The notes under the pieces were generated by a model. It saw nothing but the letters and a program-made list of their open reading frames with translations, ran no database searches and was not told the origin of the DNA. Below, in pieces: positions 11,701 to 23,000 of a stretch of 64,000 bases of DNA. Each line of letters starts with the position of its first letter. The first letter of the stretch is position 1. Position numbers and translations under genes: made by a program. The DNA is taken from positions 62,001-126,000 of the forward strand of contig NZ_AP027737.1 in NCBI RefSeq assembly GCF_030296695.1, read 5' to 3'. This DNA comes from Agromyces mangrovi (GTDB taxonomy: Bacteria; Actinomycetota; Actinomycetes; Actinomycetales; Microbacteriaceae).

Positions 11701-12669
11701 ATGGCGACCCCGTTCAGCGAGCGCGTGAGCTCCCCTGAGTGGCTCGCCGCGACGGAGGGCCGGGTGCTGCGGATGCTGCGCGAGGTCGGCGTGCGCGCCA
11801 CGGGACCGCTCGAGCGGCGCCGGGTTCGCCCGTGGTCGACCCAGCTCACGATCACCACCGACGCGGGCCTGGTGTGGTGCAAGCAGAACCATCTGCCGAT
11901 GGCGTTCGAGGCCCACATGCAGGAGGTGCTCGCGCAACACGCGCCGGGGTCCGTGCAGGCTCCGCTGGCCGTCGACGCCGCGCACGGCCTCCTGCTCACG
12001 ATCGACCACGGACCGTCCGTCGCCGAACGCGGTACGGTCACGACCGACGTCTGGATCGGGCTCGTCAGCGAGGCGGCGCACGTGCAGCATTCGCTCGTGC
12101 AACAGCGCGGCGAATTGCTCGGTACGGGCATGCCGGATCGCAGCATCCGTGTGGATGAACGGTTCGACGAACTCGTCGACCTACTAGCGGGGCTTCCGAA
12201 GTCGCACGCAGCGCGACTCGATGAGGTCGAGGCATCTCGGCTGCGGGCCGCGCGTCGGGCGGTCGCAGACGCCGTGGACGTGCTCGCCGACTCGCCGTAC
12301 CCGGCCGCGTGGAACCACGGGGACCTCCACCCCGGCAACGCATACCCTGACGGCGACGGCTACCGGCTGTTCGATCTCGCCGACGGCCAGTGGGCGAATG
12401 CCCTCGAAGTGCTGGCAGTGCCCCACGACTGGATCGATCGACGACCGGACCTCTCGTGGGAGCCCGTGCTCGACGCATGGGCTGCGGCGTGGGGACTCCG
12501 AAGACCCACCGCCGAGGAGTGGCGGGCGATGCGCATCGTGCACGCCGTGAACCGCACGTGCACCTGGGCCGACGTACTTGGCACGATGACCGACGCGGAG
12601 TTGCACCGTTGGGCGCACCACGCGCCCGACGAGCTGCTCGGCGTGCTGCGGCACACCGAGAGGGCCTAG
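11701..12669 (+). CDS. Phosphotransferase of the aminoglycoside/choline-kinase-like fold
   Basis: 322-residue APH-family small-molecule kinase or kinase-like protein. The catalytic-loop motif [11 protein letters not shown] (about residue 205) and a metal-binding DLADGQW about 20 residues later are in the right order. The N-lobe has a plausible nucleotide-binding strand pair ([15 protein letters not shown]). The substrate cannot be told; similar actinobacterial proteins are of unknown specificity and resistance should not be assumed. Its TAG stop overlaps the clpX stop on the other strand within the palindrome CCTAGG, leaving no room for a separate terminator. Confidence 0.85.
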   Translation: MATPFSERVSSPEWLAATEGRVLRMLREVGVRATGPLERRRVRPWSTQLTITTDAGLVWCKQNHLPMAFEAHMQEVLAQHAPGSVQAPLAVDAAHGLLLTIDHGPSVAERGTVTTDVWIGLVSEAAHVQHSLVQQRGELLGTGMPDRSIRVDERFDELVDLLAGLPKSHAARLDEVEASRLRAARRAVADAVDVLADSPYPAAWNHGDLHPGNAYPDGDGYRLFDLADGQWANALEVLAVPHDWIDRRPDLSWEPVLDAWAAAWGLRRPTAEEWRAMRIVHAVNRTCTWADVLGTMTDAELHRWAHHAPDELLGVLRHTERA

Positions 12670-13943
12670 GCCGACTTCTCCTGGCGGCGCGGCTTGTGCG
12701 GCACGATCGTGGGAGCGGCGTTGTCCATGACGGCCTCGCGCGTGACGACCACGCGGGCGACCTCCTCGCTCGACGGCACCTCGAACATGATCGGCCCGAG
12801 CACCTCCTCGAGGATGGCGCGCAGGCCGCGCGCACCCGTCTGGCGCAGCACCGCCAGGTCGGCGATCGCCTCGATGGCGCCCTGGTCGAACTCGAGCTCG
12901 ACGCCGTCGAGCTCGAACATGCGCTCGTACTGCTTGACGAGCGCGTTCTTCGGCTCGGTGAGGATCTGCATGAGCGCCGGCCGGTCGAGCTGCGAGACGG
13001 TCGTGACGACCGGCAGGCGACCGATGAACTCGGGGATGAGGCCGAACTTGTGGAGGTCTTCGGGGAGCACCTCGCTGAAGATGTCGACCTCGTCGTCCTT
13101 GCTGTGCAGTGGGGCGCCGAAGCCGATGCCGCGCTTGCCTGCGCGCGACGAGATGATGTCCTCCAGCCCGGCGAACGCACCGGCCACGATGAACAGCACG
13201 TTCGTCGTGTCGATCTGGATGAACTCCTGGTGCGGGTGCTTGCGGCCGCCCTGCGGCGGCACCGAGGCGGTCGTGCCCTCGAGGATCTTCAGCAGCGCCT
13301 GCTGCACGCCCTCGCCGGACACGTCGCGGGTGATCGACGGGTTCTCAGCCTTGCGGGCGATCTTGTCGACCTCGTCGATGTAGATGATGCCCGTCTCGGC
13401 GCGCTTCACGTCGAAGTCGGCGGCCTGGATGAGCTTCAGCAGGATGTTCTCGACGTCCTCGCCGACGTAGCCCGCCTCGGTGAGGGCGGTGGCGTCGGCC
13501 ACGGCGAACGGCACGTTCAGCCGGCGTGCGAGGGTCTGCGCGAGGTAGGTCTTGCCGCAACCGGTGGGCCCGATCAGGAGGATGTTCGACTTCGCGATCT
13601 CGACCTCGTCGCGCGCGTGGTCGGCCGACGTGAGCGTCGTGCGCGCTCGCACGCGCTTGTAGTGGTTGTAGACGGCGACGGCCAGCGCCCGCTTAGCGGG
13701 CTCCTGGCCGATGACGTACTCCTCGAGGAAGGAGAAGATCTCCTTCGGCTTGGGGAGGTCGAACTCGCCCTGCGTCTCCTCGCCCGACTCGGCGAGGCGC
13801 TCCTCGATGATCTCGTTGCACAGCTCGACGCACTCGTCGCAGATGTACACGCCGGGACCGGCGATGAGCTGCTGCACCTGCTTCTGGCTCTTTCCGCAGA
13901 AGGAGCACTTCAGCAGATCGGCGCTTTCGCCAATGCGGGCCAT
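12666..13943 (-). CDS. clpX: ATP-dependent Clp protease ATP-binding subunit ClpX
   Basis: AAA+ unfoldase that recognises substrates and threads them into ClpP. At 425 residues it has the usual length. The N-terminal zinc domain uses the four Cys of CSFCGKS and [10 protein letters not shown] (residues 13-38). Walker A GPTGCGKT is near residue 123, Walker [11 protein letters not shown] near 190, and the ClpP-docking loop IGFGAPL near 270. The start at 13943 ([11 protein letters not shown]) has an excellent ribosome site, GAAGGAGG, 7 bases upstream. A terminator upstream at 14037-14065 separates it from the clpP transcript. Confidence 0.98.
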   Translation of the reverse strand: MARIGESADLLKCSFCGKSQKQVQQLIAGPGVYICDECVELCNEIIEERLAESGEETQGEFDLPKPKEIFSFLEEYVIGQEPAKRALAVAVYNHYKRVRARTTLTSADHARDEVEIAKSNILLIGPTGCGKTYLAQTLARRLNVPFAVADATALTEAGYVGEDVENILLKLIQAADFDVKRAETGIIYIDEVDKIARKAENPSITRDVSGEGVQQALLKILEGTTASVPPQGGRKHPHQEFIQIDTTNVLFIVAGAFAGLEDIISSRAGKRGIGFGAPLHSKDDEVDIFSEVLPEDLHKFGLIPEFIGRLPVVTTVSQLDRPALMQILTEPKNALVKQYERMFELDGVELEFDQGAIEAIADLAVLRQTGARGLRAILEEVLGPIMFEVPSSEEVARVVVTREAVMDNAAPTIVPHKPRRQEKSA

Positions 13944-14036
13944 GTGCGTGCCTCCTTCGATGTGCGACGGTTCGAGCCTAACCCGCCGCACCGACTCTGC
14001 GACGGAACTCGCGCGATCATGTCGTGAAACGTCCGA

Positions 14037-14065
14037 AGGCGGGAGGGGCATGTGCCCTCCCGCCT
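14037..14065 (-). terminator. Terminator after the clpP pair
   Basis: AGGCGGGAGGG and CCCTCCCGCCT form an 11-bp stem around a 7-base loop, located between the second clpP stop and clpX. Confidence 0.75.
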
Positions 14066-14083
14066 CCGTGAATCGAGCGGATG

Positions 14084-14755
14084 CTACGGGGTGATCGACG
14101 CCGGGGTCGTCTTGCGGCTCGTGAGCACCTGGTCGATGAGGCCGTACTCGAGCGACTCCTCCGCCGAGAGGATCTTGTCGCGGTCGATGTCCTCGTGCAC
14201 CTGCTGCTGGTCGCGGTTCGAGTGGCGCGCGAGCGTCTCCTCGAGCCACGTGCGCATGCGCATGATCTCGGCCGCCTGGATCTCGATGTCGGACGCCTGC
14301 CCCTGGCCGGCCTGGCCGACCGCCGGCTGGTGGATGAGCACGCGCGCGTTCGGCAGCGCGAGGCGCTTGCCGGGCGTACCGGCCGCCGCGATGACCGCCG
14401 CCGCCGACGCGGCCTGGCCGAGCACGACGGTCTGGATCTGCGGGCGGATGTACTGCATCGTGTCGTAGATCGCCGTCATGGCCGTGAACGAGCCGCCGGG
14501 CGAGTTGATGTACAGGATGATGTCGCGGTCGGGGTCCATCGACTCGAGCACGAGGAGCTGGGCCATGATGTCGTCGGCCGACGCGTCGTCGACCTGCACG
14601 CCGAGGAAGATGATGCGGTCCTCGAAGAGCTTGGCGTACGGGTCCTGGCGCTTGTAGCCGTAGGCCGTGCGCTCCTCGAAGCTCGGGAGGATGTAGCGCG
14701 AACCGGGGGCGGCGAGGGCGCCGTGCGCGGTGCCGCCGAAGTCGGGAGTCTTCAT
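14084..14755 (-). CDS. clpP: ATP-dependent Clp protease proteolytic subunit (ClpP2-type)
   Basis: Serine protease subunit of the ClpP tetradecamer, 223 residues. The catalytic Ser lies in [14 protein letters not shown], the His in LIHQPAVGQ, and the Asp later near [12 protein letters not shown]. The longer N-terminus, with [21 protein letters not shown], is typical of the actinobacterial ClpP2 partner. In mycobacteria ClpP1 and ClpP2 assemble as a mixed barrel; the same is likely here because the two genes are adjacent and co-directional, 30 bases apart. Confidence 0.95.
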   Translation of the reverse strand: MKTPDFGGTAHGALAAPGSRYILPSFEERTAYGYKRQDPYAKLFEDRIIFLGVQVDDASADDIMAQLLVLESMDPDRDIILYINSPGGSFTAMTAIYDTMQYIRPQIQTVVLGQAASAAAVIAAAGTPGKRLALPNARVLIHQPAVGQAGQGQASDIEIQAAEIMRMRTWLEETLARHSNRDQQQVHEDIDRDKILSAEESLEYGLIDQVLTSRKTTPASITP

Positions 14756-14785
14756 GTGGGTGTCGTTCTCTCTTCTCTCGCTGCC

Positions 14786-15370
14786 CTATGCCGCCGTGCC
14801 GCCGCCGCCGGAGACGTCGGTCGCCGACTCGCGGATCGCGTCGACGAACCCGTACTCGAGGGCCTCCTCGGCGTTGAACCAGCGGTCGCGGTCGCCGTCG
14901 GCGTTGATCTGCTCGACGGTCTTGCCGGTCGCCGCTGCGGTGATCTCGGCGAGGCGGCGCTTCATGTCGAGGATGAGCTGCGCCTGCGTCTGGATGTCGC
15001 TCGCGGTGCCGCCGAAGCCGCCGTGCGGCTGGTGCAGCAGCACGCGCGCGTTCGGGGTGATGTAGCGCTTGCCCTTGGCGCCGGCGGTGAGCAGCAGCTG
15101 CCCCATCGACGCGGCCATGCCGATGCCGACCGTGACGATGTCGTTCGGCACGAACTGCATCGTGTCGTAGATCGCCATGCCCGCGGTGATCGAGCCGCCG
15201 GGCGAGTTGATGTAGAGGTAGATGTCCTTCTTCGGGTCCTCGGCGGCGAGGAGCAGGAGCTTCGCGGCGATCTCGTTCGCGTTGTCGTCTCGCACCTCGG
15301 AACCGAGCCAGATGATGCGGTCCTTCAGCAGTCGATCGAAAACACTGGGCTGCAGTGCCGGTTCGGCCAT
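14786..15370 (-). CDS. clpP: ATP-dependent Clp protease proteolytic subunit (ClpP1-type)
   Basis: First of the paired clpP genes, 194 residues from ATG 15370 ([15 protein letters not shown]). I prefer this start because GGAG lies 6 bases upstream. Two in-frame upstream ATGs (15382 and 15403) would add 4 or 11 residues. The catalytic Ser is in [14 protein letters not shown], the His in [11 protein letters not shown], and the Asp in [15 protein letters not shown]. Its stop lies 30 bases before the ClpP2-type start. The promoter should be in the 102 bases between 15371 and 15472. Confidence 0.95.
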   Translation of the reverse strand: MAEPALQPSVFDRLLKDRIIWLGSEVRDDNANEIAAKLLLLAAEDPKKDIYLYINSPGGSITAGMAIYDTMQFVPNDIVTVGIGMAASMGQLLLTAGAKGKRYITPNARVLLHQPHGGFGGTASDIQTQAQLILDMKRRLAEITAAATGKTVEQINADGDRDRWFNAEEALEYGFVDAIRESATDVSGGGGTAA

Positions 15371-15472
15371 GTGTCGCTCCATTTCGGTATTCGCGTTCGG
15401 CATCGAATCTATCCGCTGCGAATCGGCGGGGTCGTGCTGTTCGCCGTGGGCGGAGGACGTGTCGCGCGAGGC

Positions 15473-16150
15473 TCAGGCGATCGGCTCGCCCGGGCGCACC
15501 AGGCCGCTCTCGTAGGCGAGCACCGCCACCTGCACGCGATCGCGCACCGCGAGCTTCGCGAACAGCCGGGACACGTACGTCTTCACCGTCGACTCGCTGA
15601 GGAAGAGCCGCTCGGCGATCTCCGTATTCGACCGGCCGTGCGCGACGAGCCGCACGATCTCCTGCTCGCGCTCCGTGAGCGCCGGCAGCGTCACGGTGGG
15701 CCGATCGGCATCGGCCGGGGTCGTGAACCTCCCGAGCAGGCGTGCGGTGACCGCGGGTGCGAGCATGGCGTCTCCCCGGGCGACGACGTGCACCGCGTGC
15801 ACGAGGTCGGCCGGCGGCGCATCCTTGAGCAGGAACCCGGATGCCCCCGCCTGCACGGTCGCGAACACGTACTCGTCGAGGTCGAACGTCGTGAGCGCAA
15901 GCACGCGCGGCGGCGACTCGCCGGCCGTGATCCTGCGAGTCGCCTCGATGCCGTCCATCACCGGCATCCGCACGTCCATGAGCACCACGTCGGGGTGATG
16001 GGCGGATGCGGCGGCCACCGCCTGCTCGCCGTCGCCCGCCTCCCCCACGACGACCATGCCGGCCCGCTCGAGGATCAACCGGAACCCGACCCGCACGAGC
16101 TCCTGGTCGTCGACGAGCAGCACGCGGAGGGGTGCAGCGGCGTCGTTCAC
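15473..16150 (-). CDS. LuxR/NarL-family response regulator
   Basis: Two-component DNA-binding regulator of 225 residues from GTG 16150. The receiver domain has the acidic pocket (LLVDDQE), the phospho-acceptor Asp in [13 protein letters not shown] (about residue 58) and Lys in FLLKDAPP. The C-terminal LuxR helix-turn-helix reads [35 protein letters not shown]. Its start overlaps the kinase stop in a GTGA, so the pair is translationally coupled. A plausible target is the divergent membrane-protein gene at 17472 (inference). Confidence 0.94.
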   Translation of the reverse strand: MNDAAAPLRVLLVDDQELVRVGFRLILERAGMVVVGEAGDGEQAVAAASAHHPDVVLMDVRMPVMDGIEATRRITAGESPPRVLALTTFDLDEYVFATVQAGASGFLLKDAPPADLVHAVHVVARGDAMLAPAVTARLLGRFTTPADADRPTVTLPALTEREQEIVRLVAHGRSNTEIAERLFLSESTVKTYVSRLFAKLAVRDRVQVAVLAYESGLVRPGEPIA

Positions 16151-17300
16151 GACGGCCCCAGCACCGGGAGCTCCGCGCGGACGTGCCATCCGCCCCCTGC
16201 GGGCCCGCCTCGAGTTCGCCGCCGTAGATCGCGACGCGCTCGCGCATGCCGAGCAGGCCGTGGCCCGCCGCCCCGCTCTCCGCGTGGCCACCGCCGTCGT
16301 CCGTCACGGTCACGGTCACCGCGTCCGGCGTCGCGGTCACGACCACGGCCGCCGACCGCGCGTTCGCGTGTCGGCGCACGTTGGTGAGCGCCTCCTGCAC
16401 GACCCGGTAGACCGCGAGCCCCCGGCCGGCGGAGAGCGCGTCGACGTTGCCGACCACCGAGTACGCGACGTCGAGACCCGCATCCCGGGCCTGCGCGATG
16501 AGGTCGGGCAGCCGATCGATGCCCGGCACCGGCGCGAGGCCCGCCTCCTCGTCCTCGCGCAGCAGCGCGACGACCCGGCGCACCTCGGCGAGCGAGTCGC
16601 GCCCGATCGAGCGGATCGCCTCGAGCGCACGCCGCGCGGCCGCCGGATCGTCGTCCACCACCTCGGCCGCTGCGCCCGCCTGCACCACCACCACGCTCAT
16701 CGAGTGCCCGAGGATGTCGTGCAGCTCGCGCGCGATGCGCGCACGCTCCTCCGCCACGGCGAGCATGGCCGCGTGCCGCGCCTCCGCCTCGGAGCGCTCG
16801 GCGCGGAGCGCTGCGGCGACCGCACGGGCCTCGGAGCGCCGGACGCCGAACGCGATCAGCGCGATCGCGATCAGGACGCCCCAGTGGAAGAGGAGCTCGC
16901 TCGGACCCTGCAGGTACGGGATCGTGAGGTCGGCGAACACGACCGCCGACGCGACGGAGCCGGCCACTGCCCAGGCGACGCGCGGCCGCCCGAACCGCAC
17001 ACCCGAGTAGAGCGCGAAGTACATCGACACGAGCTGCCCGAAGAACAGCACCTGGATGTCGCCGAGCGTGGCGATGCCGGTGAGCACCCAGACCGCGGGC
17101 ACGCCGATGAGTGCGATCGGGACCCGGCGCCGCAGGGCCAGCAGGCACCCCGCGACGATGATGGCGGCGGTGCTGACCACCGGCGAGCCGGTGCCCTGCA
17201 CCGAGTCGAAGGGCACCCACACCTCGGCGAGCCCCGCGGCCGTCACGATGCCCGCGAGCACCAGGTCCACCGCGAGGTCGCGGCGTCGGGAACGCTCCAT
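16147..17300 (-). CDS. Sensor histidine kinase (HisKA_3 type), frameshifted near its C-terminus as sequenced
   Basis: NarL-type membrane histidine kinase. The N-terminal 150 residues hold about five hydrophobic segments. The phospho-acceptor is His in [20 protein letters not shown] (about residue 193). The ATPase domain has [18 protein letters not shown] and [11 protein letters not shown]. Translation of the sequence as given drifts into the response-regulator gene. One extra base in the five-C run 16193-16197 restores the normal ending [16 protein letters not shown] and a 384-residue protein that stops at 16147, in a GTGA overlap with the next gene. Starts at 17300 ([11 protein letters not shown]). 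Confidence 0.93.
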
Positions 17301-17471
17301 GATCGGAGGCTAGCGCCCGCCGCGTCGCGCGGGAATCCACCCGGGTCGACACCACGGGTCCACCCCGGTGCCGACGGTCGGGACCCGGCGAGGCAGACCG
17401 TGACGGACCGTCGCTCGTACGTTCCCCTCAGGCGCCGCGGAACGGCCGCGGCCCGCATCGAGGAGGTCCCC

Positions 17472-18197
17472 ATGTCCCGCACCGCACTGCCCACCCTGCG
17501 ACGTACTCTCGTCGCCGTCTCGCTCGTCGCCACGCTCGTGCTCGCGTTCGTCGGACTGCTGCTCCAGCCCGAGTTCCCCGACGACAACGCGGAGTACGTT
17601 CGCCTGCTCGCGGAGTCGCCGACCGCCGCGCTCGGCCTGCAGCTGTTCGCCTTCGCCCAGCTGTTCTGGGCCATCGGGTTCGTCGGCCTGGCACACGCGA
17701 CCGTGCATCGCGCGCGCGTCACCGGCACGATCGGCGCCGTGTCGTCCGGCCTCGGCGCGTTCGGCCACGCGGTGTTCGCGGGGGCGTCCCTCGTGGGTCG
17801 CGAGATGGCCATGTACGCCACCGAGACGGGCGACGCGGCAGCGGCGGTGGCTGCGGCGGATGCCTCCCAGGGCGGCGCCTTCCTGCCCTACCTCGCGTTC
17901 GGCCTGCTCGGCACCGTGCTCGGCGTCGTCTTCACGGGTATCGCGATGCTCCGCTCGCGCATCGCACCCGTCTGGGTGCCGATCGCGCTGCTCGTGTGGG
18001 TCGTCGTCGAGTTCGGACTGCCGAACTTCCTCTCGGGCGTGTGGATCACCTACGCCTCGATGATGCTCGGCCTGATCGCGTTCACCGGGGCCGCGATCGC
18101 GATCCTCCGGGGCGGCCGCGGCGCCTGGACCACCGCGCTCGAGTCGGACGAGTCGGGCGACCCCACGGTGGCGCGGGTCGACGCAGCACGTGCCTGA
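17472..18197 (+). CDS. Membrane protein of unknown function
   Basis: 241-residue polytopic protein with about six or seven hydrophobic segments; it resembles DUF4386-like proteins only loosely. It has an N-terminal anchor (LVAVSLVATLVLAFVGLLL), short loops, and a polar C-terminal tail from about residue 220. The ATG at 17472 has a strong ribosome site, GAGGAGG, 5 bases upstream. It faces away from the histidine-kinase operon across a 171-base gap, the usual geometry for a transporter or sensor partner controlled by the neighbouring two-component system. No catalytic motif is visible. Confidence 0.75.
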   Translation: MSRTALPTLRRTLVAVSLVATLVLAFVGLLLQPEFPDDNAEYVRLLAESPTAALGLQLFAFAQLFWAIGFVGLAHATVHRARVTGTIGAVSSGLGAFGHAVFAGASLVGREMAMYATETGDAAAAVAAADASQGGAFLPYLAFGLLGTVLGVVFTGIAMLRSRIAPVWVPIALLVWVVVEFGLPNFLSGVWITYASMMLGLIAFTGAAIAILRGGRGAWTTALESDESGDPTVARVDAARA

Positions 18198-18213
18198 CCG
18201 GGGCCGGAGACGG

Positions 18214-18251
18214 CGAGAGGGTCGGATGCCCCGTGGCATCCGACCCTCTCG
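18214..18251. terminator. Bidirectional terminator between the membrane-protein gene and tig
   Basis: Perfect 17-bp stem CGAGAGGGTCGGATGCC / GGCATCCGACCCTCTCG with loop CCGT between convergent genes. Confidence 0.85.
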
Positions 18252-18267
18252 ATCGTGCGGGTGTCGC

Positions 18268-19698
18268 CTACTCGGCGTCCTTCGCGGCGGCCTTCTTGCG
18301 GGCCGGCGCCTTCTTCTTGGGAGCCTCCTCGACCGGGGCCTCCTCGGCGGCCGGCTCCTCGGCGACGGTCTCCTCGGCGACGGCGTCGCCCTCAGCGGCA
18401 TCCGCCTCGTCGTCCTGACCGGGGACCGCGGTGAACTCGCTCAGGTCGACGACGGCACCATTGGAGTCCTTCACGACGGCCTTGCCGAGCACGATCGCGA
18501 GCGTCTTGTTGCGCGCGACCTCGCCGACCATGGCCGGGATCTGGCCGTTCGAGCTGAGCGCCTGCACGAACTCGTTCGGGTCCATGCCGTACTGCGCGGC
18601 GCCCTGCACGAGGTACTGGCTGAGCTCCTCCTGGCTGACCTGCACCGACTCCTTCTCGGCGATCGCGTCGAGCACGATCTGCGTCTTGAAGGCCTTGGTG
18701 CTCGACTCGGTGACCTCGGCGCGGTGCTCGTCGTCCTCGAGACGACCCTCGCCCTCGAGGTGGCGGTGCACCTCGTCCTCGATGACCGACTCGGCGACCG
18801 GCACCTCGACGAGCTCGAGGAGCTTGTCGACGAGCAGGTCGCGGGCCTGGGTGCCCTGGCCGAAGACCTTCGACTTCGAGACCTGCTCGACGAGGCTCGC
18901 CTTGAGCTCGTCGAGGGTGTCGAACTCGCTTGCGATCTGCGCGAAGTCGTCGTCGGCCTCGGGGAGCTCGCGCTCCTTCACGGCGGTGACGTTCACGGTG
19001 ATCTCGGCGGTCTCGCCCTGGTGGTCGCCGCCGAGCAGCTTCGACTCGAACGTCGTGGTCTCGCCCGCGGTGAGCGAGTCGAGCGCCTCGTCGATGCCCT
19101 CGAGCAGCTCGCCCGAGCCGATCTCGTAGGAGACGCCCGAGGCGGTGTCGACCTCGGCGCCGTCGATGGTGGCGACCAGGTCGAGGGTGACGAAGTCACC
19201 GGTGGTGGCGGGGCGGTCGACCGTGATGAGGGTGCCGAAGCGGGTGCGCAGGCGGTCGAGCTCCTCGGCCACCTCGTCGTCGCCGACCTCGACCGCGTCG
19301 ACGGTCAGCTCGACGCCGGCGTACTCGGGCAGCTCGATCTCGGGGCGCACGTCGACCTCGATTGCGAGCAGCAGGTCGCCCGAGAAGTCCTTGTCGCTGG
19401 GCCATTCGACGATGTCGGCCTCGGGGCGGCCGAGCGGGCGGAGCTTGTGCTCCTCGATCGCGGAGCGGTAGAAGCCGTCGAGGCCCTCGTTCACGGCGTG
19501 CTCGAGCACGGCGCCCTTGCCGACGCGCTGGTCGATGATGGGCGGCGGAACCTTGCCCTTGCGGAAGCCGGGGATGTTGACCTGCTCGGCGATGTGGCCG
19601 TAGGCGTGCGTGATGCTGGGCTTGAGCTCCTCCGGCGTCACCGTGATGGTGAGCTTGGCACGGGTGGGGCTCAGCTTCTCAACCGAAGTGGTCGGCAT
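18268..19698 (-). CDS. tig: Trigger factor
   Basis: Ribosome-bound chaperone and peptidyl-prolyl isomerase that meets nascent chains at the exit tunnel. It has 476 residues from ATG 19698 ([16 protein letters not shown]). The ribosome-docking signature is present as [16 protein letters not shown] (about residue 42). The FKBP-like domain lies around residues 155-240 and the arm domains follow. The last 60 residues are an acidic Ala/Glu tail ending in [16 protein letters not shown], an extension common in actinobacterial Tig and absent from the Escherichia coli protein. It lies downstream of tRNA-Pro, 49 bases away, on the same strand. Confidence 0.97.
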   Translation of the reverse strand: MPTTSVEKLSPTRAKLTITVTPEELKPSITHAYGHIAEQVNIPGFRKGKVPPPIIDQRVGKGAVLEHAVNEGLDGFYRSAIEEHKLRPLGRPEADIVEWPSDKDFSGDLLLAIEVDVRPEIELPEYAGVELTVDAVEVGDDEVAEELDRLRTRFGTLITVDRPATTGDFVTLDLVATIDGAEVDTASGVSYEIGSGELLEGIDEALDSLTAGETTTFESKLLGGDHQGETAEITVNVTAVKERELPEADDDFAQIASEFDTLDELKASLVEQVSKSKVFGQGTQARDLLVDKLLELVEVPVAESVIEDEVHRHLEGEGRLEDDEHRAEVTESSTKAFKTQIVLDAIAEKESVQVSQEELSQYLVQGAAQYGMDPNEFVQALSSNGQIPAMVGEVARNKTLAIVLGKAVVKDSNGAVVDLSEFTAVPGQDDEADAAEGDAVAEETVAEEPAAEEAPVEEAPKKKAPARKKAAAKDAE

Positions 19699-19747
19699 GG
19701 AACGGTTCTCCTGAATTCGTGGAAGTTCGAGACGGTCGAGCGACTCG

Positions 19748-19822
19748 TCGGGGCGACAGGATTCGAACCTGCGACCTCCCGCTCCCAAAGCGGGCGCTCT
19801 AGCCAAGCTGAGCTACGCCCCG
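19748..19822 (-). tRNA. tRNA-Pro (anticodon TGG)
   Basis: Cloverleaf of 75 nt. The acceptor stem CGGGGCG pairs with CGCCCCG. The anticodon arm is CCCGC-TTTGGGA-GCGGG, giving TGG. The T arm contains GGTTCGAATCC. CCA is not encoded. A possible -10, TAGACT on the minus strand, lies at 19896-19901. Confidence 0.97.
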
Positions 19823-20027
19823 AGTCGGCACTCAACTCGTGCGTCTCCCGTGCGGGCGCGCCGAAACGCATCCATGCACGGAGACAACCCGAACGAGTCT
19901 ACTGCACGCGTCCGCGGGCGCGCGGGGCGGGCGGGCGCGGGCTCCTGCACAGCTCGGCCGCATGGGCGGTCGTCCAGATGAGCGAGGCATCCGCCCTCGG
20001 GCATCCGTGCTCTGGCAGCATTCAGCC

Positions 20028-23000
20028 ATGAGCGACGCGCGTGCGCCACGACCCGGTCTCCGCCGATGGCCCGAGAGCCCCGAGCACCTGGTCGACACGA
20101 CCCGGTGCCCTGCCTGCTTCACGCCACTGGCGTCGTCGACGTGCGCCGCCTGCGGGCTCGAGCTCGGGGTGCCGCGGTCCGGCGAGCTGCTCGAGGCGTC
20201 GCGTGCGGTGTACTCGGCCGAGCAGGGGCGGCAGGGACTCATCGCCGAGTTGCGTGCCGAGCAGGCGGAGCGCGCGCGTGTCGCGGTTGGTGTGGCGTCC
20301 ACTGCTCCGCCGGCGGTGCACGCGCCGGTCGATGCTCCCCCGGCGACAGGGCGAGCGGATGCCTCCGGCCAACCGCCCGCTGCCGCCGCACCGCCGCCTG
20401 CGCCCACGCCCGTCGCCGCCCCCGCGGTGCCGCGCCGCACGCGGTCGGGCGTGCAGGTGCTGCTGCTCTCGATCGGCGTCATCCTGACGTCGGTCGCCGC
20501 CGTGGTGTTCCTGTTCGTCGCCTACCTCGTCGCGTCGCTCGAGGTGCGCTCGGTGATCATCGCGCTCGCGAGCGTGCTCGTGCTCGGCGTCGCGTGGCTG
20601 CTGCGCCGGCGCGAGCTCGCGGGCACCGCCGAGGGCGTCGCGGTCGTCGCGGTCGTGCTGCTGCTGCTCGACGTCTGGATCGTGCGCGCGAACGCGCTGT
20701 TCGGCACCGACCTGATGGATGCGCGCGCCTACAGCGGCGTGGCGCTGCTCGTGCTCGCGGGCGTGCTGCTCGCCGCGCACCGGGTGACGGGCGTGCGGGT
20801 GCCTGGCTGGACCGCCGCGGGCCTCGTGCCCGCCGCGGCGTTCCTGCTCGCGTCGACCGTGTCGGACGATGGGGCGATTTCCACGTGGGCAGGCGGCGTT
20901 GCGGCGCTCGGCGTCGGTGCGGCCGCATGGTTCCTGCCGGCATCCGTCTCCCGTGCGGTCGCGGTGGGCGCCGGCACGCTCGGCGGTCTGCTCGGGCTCG
21001 CCGCCGCGCCGTGGACGGACGAGGTGCCCGTGCTCTGGTCGCTCTGGGCGGTCGCGGGCCTGTGGGCCGCCTGGGCGCTCATCGCCGGTGCGCGACCCGA
21101 TGAACGTCTGCGCGCGGAGGCTGCGAAGGCGGGCGCGCTGCTGGCCGGTATCGCGGCGGCGCTCGGCCCGGCGCTCGAGGTCGCCGATCGGGTGGCCGAG
21201 CCCACCGCCGTCTGGCTCGCACCCGCTGCGGCCGGGGCGGTCGCGGTCGGCGCAGCAGCCGTGCGATTGCTGCCGCTCCCCCGGGTGTCGGGGCTGGCGC
21301 CGTGGGCCGCGGTGCCCGCGCTCGTCGTGGCCGCGGGCGCGGGGGTGTTCGCGCTGCCGTTCGCCGTGCTGACGGTGGTCGATCGCGTCACCGCGTCGGA
21401 GTTCCTCTCGGCATCGGAAACGGGTCGGGAGGTTGCGCTGGCCAGCGCGGCCGCGGCGATCGCCCTGGGAGCGGCCACGCTGGCCGTCACCTTCCTGCTC
21501 CGGGCGGGGCGCCGCTTCCTCGCCGTTCCCGTGGCGCTGCTCGCGGCCGCGGTGTTCCCGTTCGCGGCGAGCCTCGACCGTGCCGCGTGCGTCGGCGTGC
21601 TGCTGCTCGCGGCTGCCGCCGCGCTCGCCGTATGCGCTGCGCTCGGCGTCTCGACGACCGTGCGCGTCGTCCTCGCCACGGGCGGCGGGCTCGCGGTGGT
21701 CGTGGCGCTGCTGACGGTGGCATCCGACCCCGTGCTCTTCTCGGCGACGGTCGCCGCGGTGGTCGTGCTCGCGGTGGCCGGCCGCGTGCTCTCGCGAGTC
21801 GTCTGGCCGTCGGGAGCGGTCGCGACGGCCGACGCGGTGCACGTCGTGGTCGCCGCGCTGGGCGCCGTGGCGATCTTCTCGGGTGCCCCGGCCGTGCTCG
21901 ATGAACTCGGCGCGGCGATTCCGGCGGAGTGGGACGCCGCCGCTGCGTGGGGTGCGGCGGGGTCCGCCCTGTGCCTGCTGGTGGCCGGCGTGACCTGGCG
22001 TGCGTGGCGGGAGGCCGATCTGCTGGCGGCCTCGGTGCCGCTCGCCTCGGCGGCGATCCTCGCCGCGACGACGACGGTGTTCGCCGGGGACGACCTCACG
22101 CGCGGCCCGGTGGCGCTGCTCGTCACGGTGGCGGCGTTCGCGTGGCAGTGGACGGGCCGCGCGATCCCCGTGCGGGTGGCGCTCGCGCTGGCCGCCCCGA
22201 TCGGCGCGCTCCTCACGGCGATCGCGTTCTTCGGCGACGGACTGCGCCGCGACGACCTCGCCGGCACCGCTGCGGCGATCGCCGTGACGATCTCCGCGGG
22301 CGTGCTGCTCCTGCTGCCGGAGGCGCCGCGCACCCCGCGCCTGTTCTGGGCCGGCGGCGTCGCGCTCGCTGCGGCGGCGACGATCGGGATGGTGGTGCTC
22401 GGCGACGCGCCCGCGTGGCTGCCGCTGCTGCTGCTCGCGCCGACCCCGGTACTCGTGGCGGCCTCGGCCGGCGACGTCGTGACCGGTCCGTGGCGCCACC
22501 TGTCGTGGGTGTCGGTGGTCGTGGCGATCGCGGCGGCGTGGTCGGGCTCGGCGACCCTCGGCGCGGATGCGGTCGAGGCGTACTCGCTGCCGCCCGCGAT
22601 CGCGCTCGCCGCCGTCTGGCTGCTGCTCACCGCACGGCACCACCCGGATGCCCCGCCCGAGCGTTCGGCCACCGCGCTCGCGACCGGGGCCGTGGCGACC
22701 GCGCTGCTGCCGTCCGCAGCGGTGGCGGACGACGCGGTGCGGGCATTCGCGGTCGTGGGTGCCGGCATCGCGCTCATCGTCGCGGGCTTCGTGCTGCCGA
22801 TGCGTGTCGCCGGAGCCCGCGTCGTCGCCATCGCGTTCAGCACGGGGTGGGCCGGCACGGCCGTCGCGAGCGCCGTTGCAGGCATCGCCGCCGCGCGCTC
22901 CGACAGCACCTTCCTGCCGCCCGAGTTGTGGGGCACGGCCGCGCTCGTCGCCGGCATCGTCGCCGCGACCGGTTGGGTGCGGCGCGAACCGGGACCTGCG

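Noticed and set aside
11701..12669. Antibiotic-resistance aminoglycoside phosphotransferase
   Set aside because: Only the general fold motifs are visible; nothing indicates an aminoglycoside substrate.
15371..15472. A ClgR-type operator upstream of the first clpP
   Set aside because: Only a fragment (TTCGCAGCGGA) is present; the spacing of the known CGCT-N3-AGCG form is not met.
12666..17300. A single 1544-codon frame joining the histidine kinase to clpX
   Set aside because: It is the kinase frame running on after a missing base, crossing a regulator gene and two clpP genes out of frame before reaching clpX by chance in the same phase.
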